Positions 53,135 through 61,738 of a stretch of 64,000 nt of DNA are shown here, one piece after another. Within the stretch, counting starts at the first letter, position 1. Each line of letters opens with the position of its first letter. The translations under genes and the position numbers were made by a program. Origin of the DNA: Defluviicoccus sp. Its GTDB lineage: Bacteria > Pseudomonadota > Alphaproteobacteria > MPNO01. The stretch is from NCBI GenBank assembly GCA_022823775.1, contig JAJEHI010000135.1, positions 1 through 64,000 of the forward strand, written 5' to 3'. Below the pieces are notes generated by a model. It worked only from the letters and a program-made list of their open reading frames with translations, was not told the origin of the DNA and did not search any database.

Positions 53135-53998
53135 ATGGCGACGGTGACGGTCGGCGAGCTTGAGATCGCGCGCGTGCTCGAGGACGACACCCCGGTGTTC
53201 GATCCCGGGGCGATGTACCCCGACTCCACGGCGGACGATTTCGAGCGGGAACGCGACTGGCTCATGCCCCGGTTCTTCGACGAGGAGCGATGGCTGCTCG
53301 AATCCTGCATGCAGAGCTATGTCTTTCGGACGGGCGATCGCGCCGTTCTGGTCGACACCTGTGTCGGCAACGACAAGCCCGGTCGGCGGCGCGAATACTG
53401 GTCCCACCGGCAATGGCCCTATCTCGAGAATCTGGCCGCCGCCGGCTACGCGCCCGAAGATGTCGACCTCGTCCTCATAACCCATCTCCATGTCGATCAT
53501 GTCGGCTGGAACACGCGCTGGGTCGACGGGCGGTGGGAGCCGACTTTTCCCAACGCGCGATACGTCTTCACCGCGACCGACCTCGAGGCCCTGGAGGCCA
53601 AGCACGCGGGTGGCGACGGCCAGTACGTCAATGTCTACGAGGACAGCGTGAAGCCGATCCTCGATGCCGGGCTCGCCGATCTCGTCGCGCCCGACCATGT
53701 CGTGGAGGACGGCATCCGGTTCGAGCCCGCCCCGGGCCACACTCCGGGCCAGGTCAATATCCGCATCTCGTCGGACGGCGAGGAAGCGCTGGTTACCGCC
53801 GACGTGATCCACCATCCGATACAGGCGCGCCATCCCGGCTGGAACAGCCGGGCCTGCGAGCACCGGCCCACCGCGATCTCGACCCGCCGCGCGGTCTTCG
53901 AGGAGGTCGCGGCAAACGATACCCTGGTGCTGCCGGCGCATTTCGAACCCTGCCGCCTGCGCCGGGAGCACGGGGCGTTCCGTTTCCTGTTCGACTGA
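53135..53998 (+). CDS. MBL-fold metallo-hydrolase
   Basis: Metallo-beta-lactamase fold enzyme of 287 residues. The HxHxDH motif is THLHVDH (His117, His119, Asp121, His122); GHTPG and the final PAHFEPC supply the remaining ligands. ATG 53135 follows GGGGCGGGA; an upstream ATG at 53081 adds a hydrophobic stretch with no ribosome site. Resembles the lactonase/quorum-quenching-like branch, but the substrate cannot be named. Followed after 47 bases by a dehydrogenase gene, perhaps in one unit. Confidence 0.82.
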   Translation: MATVTVGELEIARVLEDDTPVFDPGAMYPDSTADDFERERDWLMPRFFDEERWLLESCMQSYVFRTGDRAVLVDTCVGNDKPGRRREYWSHRQWPYLENLAAAGYAPEDVDLVLITHLHVDHVGWNTRWVDGRWEPTFPNARYVFTATDLEALEAKHAGGDGQYVNVYEDSVKPILDAGLADLVAPDHVVEDGIRFEPAPGHTPGQVNIRISSDGEEALVTADVIHHPIQARHPGWNSRACEHRPTAISTRRAVFEEVAANDTLVLPAHFEPCRLRREHGAFRFLFD

Positions 53999-54045
53999 TT
54001 GGCGTCTATAAATCGGCCGGTTTCAATCTTGCTCCGGGGAGCGCC

Positions 54046-55113
54046 ATGTCCGAGCCTACCGTCTTCGTCTTCGCCAACGCCGATCCGGAGGGGCGCAGCA
54101 ACCGCCGGCTGGAAGAGGCGGGCTGCCGGCTGACCTACGGCGACGAGGCCTGGCACACGCCTGGCTGCGTCTACGAGGACGACATGGCGGCGAAGGCCGC
54201 CGAAGCGGTCGCGATGACCGGCACCTCGATCCGCAGCTCGCCGGTCAACCGGCGCATCATCGAAGGCGCGCAGCGGCTCCGCATCATCGCCAAGTGCACC
54301 GTCGGCACCGACGACATCGACGTCGAGGCGGCCACGGATTTGGGCGTCATGGTGACCCACGCGCCGACCCAGGCGAACTGGGGCGGCGTCGCCGAAGGAG
54401 CCATGGCGATGATCCTCACCATGCTCAAGCGCAACCGGGAGAAGGACGCCCACGTCAAGGGCGGCGGGTGGAAGCACGAATCCTTGAGCGGAATCTATCT
54501 CGGCCGCCGCGAGGAGGATGGCTATGCCGGGCTCACCGTCGGGATCGTCGGTTTCGGCCGCATCGGCGGGCGCATGGTGGAGCTCCTCAAGCCGTGGGAC
54601 GTGCGCCTGATCGTCTGCGACCCCTTCGTCGAGGAAGAAAAATTCGCCCGTTACGGCGTCGAAAAGGTGGACCTCGACACGCTGTTGCGCGAGTCCGACA
54701 TCGTCACGCTGCACCCGACGCTGAACCCGACCTCGCGCGGCATGATGGGCGCGGAACAGTTCCGGGCGATGAAGAAGACGGCTCTGTTCGTCAACACCTC
54801 GCGCGGCGGCACGCAGGACGAGGTGGCGCTCGCCGACGCCGTCGAGGCGGGCGAGATCGCCGGCGCCGCGCTCGACGTGTTCCTCGACGAGCCCATGGAC
54901 CGCGACTCCAAGCTGCTCCGGATGGGGAACGAGGTGCTGCTGTCGCCGCACATGATCTCCCACAACCAAGGCGGCGGCCTCGGCCCCGGAATCGAATGGG
55001 CGGCGGAAGCCGTGCTCACCGCGCTCAGGGGAGAAGTGCCGGAAAACGTCTTCAATCCCGATGTGCTGCCGCGCTGGCGCGAACGCTTCGGCGGCAACGC
55101 GCTGATCGTCTGA
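54046..55113 (+). CDS. D-isomer-specific 2-hydroxyacid dehydrogenase family protein
   Basis: NAD-linked dehydrogenase of the D-3-phosphoglycerate dehydrogenase family, 355 residues. The nucleotide loop VGIVGFGRIGGRM lies near residue 165, and the catalytic residues are Arg in VNTSRGG, Glu in DVFLDEPMD and His in SPHMISHN. No regulatory ACT domain, so biosynthetic serine-pathway SerA is less likely than a catabolic hydroxyacid or phosphonate-type enzyme. ATG is preceded by GGGGAG. Substrate unknown. Confidence 0.82.
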   Translation: MSEPTVFVFANADPEGRSNRRLEEAGCRLTYGDEAWHTPGCVYEDDMAAKAAEAVAMTGTSIRSSPVNRRIIEGAQRLRIIAKCTVGTDDIDVEAATDLGVMVTHAPTQANWGGVAEGAMAMILTMLKRNREKDAHVKGGGWKHESLSGIYLGRREEDGYAGLTVGIVGFGRIGGRMVELLKPWDVRLIVCDPFVEEEKFARYGVEKVDLDTLLRESDIVTLHPTLNPTSRGMMGAEQFRAMKKTALFVNTSRGGTQDEVALADAVEAGEIAGAALDVFLDEPMDRDSKLLRMGNEVLLSPHMISHNQGGGLGPGIEWAAEAVLTALRGEVPENVFNPDVLPRWRERFGGNALIV

Positions 55114-55119
55114 GATACG

Positions 55120-55211
55120 CCCTTCGATACGCGGCTTCGCGGCTACTCAGGGTGAGGGCGGCAGTTTAGGCTCCTCATCCCGAGTAGCCCCCGGAGGGGG
55201 CGTATCGAGGG
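55120..55211. repeat. 37/38-bp inverted repeat, GAGTAGCC...GTATCGA type
   Basis: Arms 55120-55156 and 55174-55211 are imperfect reverse complements around a 17-base loop, with shared blocks CTCA, GAGTAGCC and GCGTATCGA. It resembles extragenic palindromes frequent in alphaproteobacteria and fills the gap before a small membrane-protein gene, where it could end upstream transcription. Confidence 0.7.
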
Positions 55212-55219
55212 ACGGCCCC

Positions 55220-55429
55220 ATGAACCGGACCCTGCTGCTCTGTCTCCTGCTCGGCGGCCTGCTGGCCGCCGCGATCGTCACCGCCGTCTGGATGTGGGAG
55301 GTCGCGGGGGATGCGCCGATCGGGATCGTCGGCTTTCTGGCGATGGCGGCGGGCACGATCGCGAGCCTCGCGCTCGGGATCGGCCTGATGCGGCTGGTCT
55401 ACCGGAGCGAGCGGGAGGACGACGAGTGA
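55220..55429 (+). CDS. Small two-helix membrane protein, unknown
   Basis: 69-residue protein with two hydrophobic segments (about 4-26 and 34-60) and a charged YRSEREDDE tail. I do not recognise a family. ATG 55220 has only a weak purine-rich ribosome site inside the right arm of the inverted repeat (GAGGGACGG). Frame and TM pattern look like a real gene, but it could be spurious. Its stop lies three bases from the convergent Ldh2 gene. Confidence 0.5.
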   Translation: MNRTLLLCLLLGGLLAAAIVTAVWMWEVAGDAPIGIVGFLAMAAGTIASLALGIGLMRLVYRSEREDDE

Positions 55430-55432
55430 GCC

Positions 55433-56488
55433 TCAGCCCGCGACGATCGCCGGCATCGCGACGCCGAGCCCTTCGGCCGTCTCGGCGAGGCGGTTCCATG
55501 TGCCCGCGGGCAGCGGGATGCCGCTCTCCAGCCGCTCCGCCATGACACGGTTGCCGCGCTCGCCGGGCACCCTGACCTCGTCCTGTCCCCTGGCCGCGGG
55601 CAACGACTTGAGCGCTTCGACAAGCGTGTCGATGTCCCGGCGGTAGCGCGCCGGCTCGGTAAAGGCGGCGATGTCGACGGCGAGCGCGAACCCGTTCTGG
55701 CCGTGGCGCCAGTCGCCCTCCGGCCCGAGAGCGGCGGCGATCAGCGGGTTCCCCACGAGCACGCCGGTGAGGCATTCGAACATCAGGGAAAGACCGGCTC
55801 CCTTGGCTCCGCCGAGAGGGGTCAGGAATCGCGCCGCAACGGCATCGGTGGTGGGTTCTCCGTCCTCGGTAAGCGCCACGCCCGGTTCCAGCGCCGTCCC
55901 GCTGTCGCGCGCCAGCATGATCTGGCCCATCGAGCCTGTCGATGTGGACATGTCGAGCAGGATCGGTTCTCGCTCCATACCCGGAACCGAGATGGCGATC
56001 GGGCTGGTGGCGACGCCGCGCGCCCGCGCGCCGTGCCAGGCCATGTTCGGCTTGGACGAGCCGAAGACCAGGCCGATCATGTCCTGCCGCGCGGCCCGGA
56101 GCGGGAACCAGCCGATCGCCGCCATGTGGGTCACGCGGCGCACGACGCAGACGCCGATCCCCGCCTTGCGCGCCTTGTCGATGGCGATGTCCATGCCGCG
56201 CGACATGCCCACCGGGCCGAAGGCGCGGTCGGCGTCGATGACGGCCGCGGCGGGGAGGTCGGCGAGGACCGCGATGTCCGGCCGCGGGTTGAACTCGCCG
56301 CTGCCGACGCGCCCGACATAGCCCGGCACGCGCAGCACGCCGTGGCTGTCGATGCCGCGCAGGTTGGCCCAGACCAGCACCTCCGCGACGGTCGCCGCAT
56401 CCTCCTCCGGCGTACCGGCGGCGGCGAAGACGGAGGTGACGAAGGATTCCAGGTCCGACGCGCGAACCCGCCGTGGCCCCTCGCTCAT
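55433..56488 (-). CDS. Ldh2-family NAD(P)-dependent oxidoreductase (malate/L-lactate/ureidoglycolate dehydrogenase type)
   Basis: 351-residue member of the malate/L-sulfolactate/ureidoglycolate dehydrogenase family, which lacks a Rossmann fold. IDSHGVLRVPGYV (about 46-58) with the SHG motif, GPEGDWRHGQNGF and a C-terminal RVPGERG segment are typical. The usual SNHFGAAGYY segment reads THMAAIGWFP and the TGTNPI region reads GVATSPIAI, so the substrate pocket differs from well-known members. Possible 2-hydroxyacid oxidation fits the nearby hydroxyacid dehydrogenase, by inference only. Confidence 0.83.
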   Translation of the reverse strand: MSEGPRRVRASDLESFVTSVFAAAGTPEEDAATVAEVLVWANLRGIDSHGVLRVPGYVGRVGSGEFNPRPDIAVLADLPAAAVIDADRAFGPVGMSRGMDIAIDKARKAGIGVCVVRRVTHMAAIGWFPLRAARQDMIGLVFGSSKPNMAWHGARARGVATSPIAISVPGMEREPILLDMSTSTGSMGQIMLARDSGTALEPGVALTEDGEPTTDAVAARFLTPLGGAKGAGLSLMFECLTGVLVGNPLIAAALGPEGDWRHGQNGFALAVDIAAFTEPARYRRDIDTLVEALKSLPAARGQDEVRVPGERGNRVMAERLESGIPLPAGTWNRLAETAEGLGVAMPAIVAG

Positions 56489-56504
56489 GCCGGAAAATGC
56501 GCGC

Positions 56505-57614
<1,110 letters not shown>

Positions 57615-57655
57615 TCGTACGACTCCCCCTGTTTCGCGTTCGGCCTCGGGCGATC

Positions 57656-59200
57656 CTAGCCCAACACGTAGCGCCCGTCTCCGTCTCTCCCGAGCCGGCC
57701 CTCGGCGTAAAGCGCCTCCAGCTCGCGGACGATCTCCCGCCCGTCGTCCGAGCCCGCCGCCTCCATCAGCTCGTGGAAATGCTTCGGGCCTTCGGCCAGC
57801 GCGTCCGCCGCTGGCAGCCCGCGCCCCTCGTCCGCGGACGGCGGCTTGGGCGGCTCGGGCACGGTGAATTCCTGCGCGGCCAGCCTGCCGAACGGGACGG
57901 TCAGGTCGAACCCCGCCTTGGCGCCCGCCCGCTCGCCCTGCAGCGAGGGGTCGAGCGGCACCGCCCGGAAGCCCGACGACACGACGATGTCGCGGTCGGC
58001 CTGGAACCGGGTGGCGAGCGCCCAGTCGAGCTGGGAATCGGAAAAGATGTCGATGTCGGCGTCGGTCACGAAGACGTGCTTCACATCGGCGTTGGAGCCG
58101 AAGACGGCAGCGATCGCGTTGCGGACCTCGCCCGGCACCCGCTGGCGGAGCGAGACCCGGGCGTTGTACATCCCGCCGCAGGACGCGGTGACGTGGATGC
58201 CGACCGGCTCGCGCACCGCCGTCTCCAGCGCCTTCCAGAGCGAGACCTCGGTCTTGAGCGCGCAGATCTGGGCGGTGTCGGTCGTGTCCATGTAGCGCCC
58301 GCCGATGGTCACCGTCTGGAACAGCGCGTCGCCGCGGCGTGCGATGGCGGTCAGACGGAACACCGGGTTCGACTTGAGCACGCCGTAATAACCGACATAT
58401 TCGCCGTACGGGCCCTCCGGCTCCGACCAGCCGGCCGGATCGAGATAGCCTTCGAGCACCATCTCCGCGTCGGCCGGGACCAGGAGGTCGCTGGTCACGC
58501 ATTTCACGACCGGCACGGGCGCGCCGCGCACGCCGCCCAAGAGCGCCAGCTCGTCCTGCGGCGGCACCAGGCTCAGGCTGGCGATGGCGTCGGACGGGTG
58601 CGCGCCGACGACGATGGCGACCGGCAGGGGCTCGCCGCGGGCATGGGCGCCGCCATAGATCGCGCGGAGGTCGCTCGGCGCGTTGAGGTCGATCCCCGCC
58701 TCCCGGCGGCCGCGCAGCATGAGGCGGCGCATCCCGATATTGGTGAACCCGGTCGCGGGATCGCGCGCGAAATCGAGCCCCGCGGAGATATAGGGCGCCC
58801 CGTCGAGGGCGTGCTGGAGATGGACCGGGAGCGCGGTGAGGTCGGCATCGTCGCCTTCAAGCACGACCTCCTGCACCGGCGCCCGGTCGCGGGCGACTTC
58901 GATGGGCGGAATCGGCGTGGCGAGACGGTCGAGGAGCGCTGGCAGGAGCTCGCGGGCGTCGATCCCGAGCGCGAGCGCGAGCCGCCGGCGGCTCCCCATC
59001 ACGTTGCCCACGAGCGCCGCCCCTTCCGGCCCGGCGTTACGGAACAGGACCGCGTTGGGATTGCCGTCGAGCCGCTCGGCCACGGCGGAGAGCGGGACCG
59101 GCTCGGCAACCACCTCCGCCTCTCCCGCCTGGACGAGCCGATCGACGAGGCGGGCGAGGCGGAACCGGTCGAAGTCGACGGTAGAAACGGTGTCTGGCAT
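57656..59200 (-). CDS. UbiD family decarboxylase
   Basis: Prenylated-FMN-dependent decarboxylase family protein of 514 residues. The catalytic set is present: Arg159 (NIGMRR), Glu262 and Glu267 (SEPEGPYGEY), spaced as in Fdc1. UbiD itself acts in ubiquinone synthesis, but relatives decarboxylate many aromatic or unsaturated acids, and this one lies in a catabolic-looking neighbourhood without ubiX or ubi genes. ATG 59200 begins MPDTVSTVDFDRF. The final 60 residues (about 450-514) are helical and look like an added domain. Substrate unknown. Confidence 0.86.
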   Translation of the reverse strand: MPDTVSTVDFDRFRLARLVDRLVQAGEAEVVAEPVPLSAVAERLDGNPNAVLFRNAGPEGAALVGNVMGSRRRLALALGIDARELLPALLDRLATPIPPIEVARDRAPVQEVVLEGDDADLTALPVHLQHALDGAPYISAGLDFARDPATGFTNIGMRRLMLRGRREAGIDLNAPSDLRAIYGGAHARGEPLPVAIVVGAHPSDAIASLSLVPPQDELALLGGVRGAPVPVVKCVTSDLLVPADAEMVLEGYLDPAGWSEPEGPYGEYVGYYGVLKSNPVFRLTAIARRGDALFQTVTIGGRYMDTTDTAQICALKTEVSLWKALETAVREPVGIHVTASCGGMYNARVSLRQRVPGEVRNAIAAVFGSNADVKHVFVTDADIDIFSDSQLDWALATRFQADRDIVVSSGFRAVPLDPSLQGERAGAKAGFDLTVPFGRLAAQEFTVPEPPKPPSADEGRGLPAADALAEGPKHFHELMEAAGSDDGREIVRELEALYAEGRLGRDGDGRYVLG

Positions 59201-59353
59201 CGCAGCGGCCTCCCGATCGGGCGCGGTACCGCCATTGTGAGGCCCCGCGCCGCGGAAGATCAATCGGCGCGGGCCGGGACCTTTCCCCGCCCCACCGTTT
59301 CGGCATCGGGCGAAATCCTCTAGACTCCGCGAAGTCCCGATCGGGGAGGCAGA

Positions 59354-60079
59354 ATGGCCAACGTCACCGAGATCGCGCCCGACATCTTCCGGCTGTCGGC
59401 CTTCAATCCGCAGGCGAACTTCCAGTTCAACAGCTTCCTGGTGCGCGACGAGGAGCCGCTGCTCTACCACACCAACCTGCGCGGTTTCTTCGACGAGATC
59501 CGCGAGGCGGCGGCCAGCGTGCTCGACCCGTCGACCATCCGCTGGGTCGGCTTCAGCCATTTCGAGGCCGACGAGTGCGCGACGCTCAACGACTGGCTCG
59601 CGCTGGCGCCGCAAGCCCAGGCGGTGTGCAGCTTCGTCGGCGCGCGCACCTCGGTCGGCGATTTCGCGATCCGACCGCCCCGGGTCCTCGACGAGGACGA
59701 GCGGATCGAGACCGGCAGCCACCGGTTCCGCGTGATCGAGACCAAGCACGTGCCGCACGGCTGGGACGCGAGCCTCCTGTTCGACGAGGCGACGAGGACG
59801 CTGTTCTGCTCCGACCTGTTCGGCCACAACGGCGACGTCGAGCCGCTCTACGAGGGCGACATCATCGCCCGGACCGACGCCTATAACTCGGCGCAGAAGG
59901 AAGGGCCGATGTCGCATTCCGTCCCCTGGACGCGCGAGACCGGGCCCATTCTCGAACGGCTCGCCGGGCTCGGCCCGGAGACGCTGGCCTGCATGCACGG
60001 TTCGAGCTATGCCGGGGCGGCACCGGAAGCTCTGCGCGCGTTCGGCGACATGCTTGAGCGCCTGTACGGAGGGAACTGA
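59354..60079 (+). CDS. Stand-alone flavodiiron-type beta-lactamase-fold (ODP) protein
   Basis: 241-residue MBL-fold protein with the di-iron ligand pattern of flavodiiron proteins: His69-x-Glu71-x-Asp73 (SHFEADE), His135 (HVPHGWD), Asp154 (FCSDLFG) and His215 (CMHGSSY). The spacings (61, 18 and 60 residues) agree with the flavodiiron consensus. The flavodoxin domain that feeds electrons in those enzymes is absent. It may sense or reduce O2, NO or peroxide with an outside electron donor. Start follows GGGGAGG; msrB follows after four bases, suggesting an oxidative-stress unit. Confidence 0.84.
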   Translation: MANVTEIAPDIFRLSAFNPQANFQFNSFLVRDEEPLLYHTNLRGFFDEIREAAASVLDPSTIRWVGFSHFEADECATLNDWLALAPQAQAVCSFVGARTSVGDFAIRPPRVLDEDERIETGSHRFRVIETKHVPHGWDASLLFDEATRTLFCSDLFGHNGDVEPLYEGDIIARTDAYNSAQKEGPMSHSVPWTRETGPILERLAGLGPETLACMHGSSYAGAAPEALRAFGDMLERLYGGN

Positions 60080-60083
60080 GCCC

Positions 60084-60509
60084 ATGGCGACCGAAACCAA
60101 GGCGGATCGGGTCGAAAAGACCGACGAGGAATGGCAGGCGCAGCTGACGCCGGAGCAATACGCCGTTACTCGCCAGCACGCCACCGAACGGCCGTTCTCC
60201 GGCGAGTACAACGACTGCAAGGACGCCGGCACCTATGTTTGCGTCTGCTGCGGTCAGAAGCTGTTCGACTCGAAAACCAAGTTCAATTCCGGCACCGGCT
60301 GGCCGAGCTTCTACCAGCCGCATGACGCCGGCGCGGTCGGGATCACCACCGACCGCAGCCTGTTCATGGTCCGCACCGAGGTTCATTGCGCGCGCTGCGA
60401 CGCCCATCTCGGTCATGTGTTCCCCGACGGCCCGATGCCGACCGGACAGCGCTACTGCATCAATTCCCTCTCTCTCGAGCTCGACCGGGAGGAGGGCGGC
60501 GACGGCTGA
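60084..60509 (+). CDS. msrB: Peptide-methionine (R)-S-oxide reductase
   Basis: Repairs methionine-R-sulfoxide in proteins. Catalytic Cys125 is in RYCINSLSL, and two CxxC pairs (Cys53/56 and Cys102/105) form the zinc site. Cys55 is an additional cysteine in the first pair. 141 residues from ATG 60084, preceded by GGAGGG. The final codons lie 29 bases before the acyl-CoA dehydrogenase-like gene. Confidence 0.93.
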   Translation: MATETKADRVEKTDEEWQAQLTPEQYAVTRQHATERPFSGEYNDCKDAGTYVCVCCGQKLFDSKTKFNSGTGWPSFYQPHDAGAVGITTDRSLFMVRTEVHCARCDAHLGHVFPDGPMPTGQRYCINSLSLELDREEGGDG

Positions 60510-60538
60510 ACGCCGCGCTCCCCGACAAGGCTCGTTTC

Positions 60539-61726
60539 ATGGCGACTCCCGAACCGCTGAAGCCGCGCGAGATCGACTGGGTGGCACGAGCGAGAGAAGC
60601 GGCCCCGCTGATCGCTTCCCACGCCGACCGGACCGAGCGCGAAGGCAAGGTGACGCCCGAAGTCATGGCGGCGATGCACGAGGGGGAGCTGTTCCGGCTC
60701 TGCCTGCCGCGCTCGATGGGAGGCGGCGAGGCGTCACCGATGACCATACTGGGCGTGGTCTCGACCGTCGCCGCGGCGGACGCCAGCACCGCGTGGTGCC
60801 TCGGCCAGGGGCTCGGCTGCTCCCTGTCGGCGGCGTTTCTTGCACCGAATGTCGCGCGCGACATTTTCGGCGCGCCCGATTCGGTCCTCGCGTGGGGACC
60901 GTTCAACAAGCGCGAGCGCGTGGTCGAGGCCGATGGCGGCTATCGGCTGTCCGGCCGCTGGTCCTATGCCAGCGGGATCCGCAACGCGACCTGGTACGGC
61001 GCGCATTCCCCGGAGACCGGACCCGACGGGGCGCCGCTCAAGCTCCCCGACGGGCGTCCGCGCATCCGGAGCTTCCTCTTCCCCGCCGCGTCGGCGACGG
61101 TCGATCCGGTCTGGAACACGATGGGGCTCCGGGGAACCGGCAGCGACGACTACGCGGTCGACGACCTTTTCGTCCCCGAGGCATGCACCTTCGTGCGCGA
61201 CCACGAGCCGGACCGGCGCGAGAGCGGCCCGCTCTACCGGATCGCGCTCACCGCGTTTTACGGGATGACGTTCGCGAGCGTCGCGCTCGGCATCGCGCGG
61301 GCGACGCTGGACGAGTTCATCGCGCTCGCCGCCGCCAAGACCGCGAGCCACACCAGCGCCGCGCTTCGCGAGGGCACCGCGGTCCAGTCCGACGTGGCGC
61401 TCGCGGAAGGGCATCTCGGCGCCTCTCGGGCCTACCTTCTGGAAACGATGGAAGAACTCTGGCATGTGCTGGGACGCGGCGACGCGCTCGACCTCGACCG
61501 GCGCGCGCGGCTCCGCATCGCCTGCGCCTACGCTTCGGGCCGGGCGCGCGAGGTGGTCGCGATGGCCTATCACCGGGCGGGCGCGACCGCGATCCACGCC
61601 ATTAACCCGTTCGAGCGGCGTTTCCGAGACATGAATACCGTGTCGCAGCAGATCCAGGCCGCACCCTCCAACCTCGAACATGCCGGGATGGCGATCCTGG
61701 GGCTCGAGCCCGGCGGGCGGGTCTAG
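60539..61726 (+). CDS. Acyl-CoA dehydrogenase-like flavoprotein (hydroxylase branch)
   Basis: 395-residue protein with the acyl-CoA dehydrogenase fold: N-terminal helical domain with FRLCLPRSMGG (about 52-62), a middle beta domain with GYRLSGRWSYASG (about 134-146) and a C-terminal four-helix bundle. No catalytic glutamate in the classical place is evident, and the sequence looks closer to the HpaB/DszC-like monooxygenases of this fold. It lies upstream of the molybdenum hydroxylase gene (12-base gap), so the two may act on one substrate; that is inference. Confidence 0.8.
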   Translation: MATPEPLKPREIDWVARAREAAPLIASHADRTEREGKVTPEVMAAMHEGELFRLCLPRSMGGGEASPMTILGVVSTVAAADASTAWCLGQGLGCSLSAAFLAPNVARDIFGAPDSVLAWGPFNKRERVVEADGGYRLSGRWSYASGIRNATWYGAHSPETGPDGAPLKLPDGRPRIRSFLFPAASATVDPVWNTMGLRGTGSDDYAVDDLFVPEACTFVRDHEPDRRESGPLYRIALTAFYGMTFASVALGIARATLDEFIALAAAKTASHTSAALREGTAVQSDVALAEGHLGASRAYLLETMEELWHVLGRGDALDLDRRARLRIACAYASGRAREVVAMAYHRAGATAIHAINPFERRFRDMNTVSQQIQAAPSNLEHAGMAILGLEPGGRV

Positions 61727-61738
61727 GCCGAATTTCCG

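Noticed and set aside
57656-60232. A longer UbiD protein extending over the flavodiiron-like gene
   Set aside because: The extra N-terminal residues are the antisense of a well-supported gene, and ATG 59200 gives the normal UbiD start.
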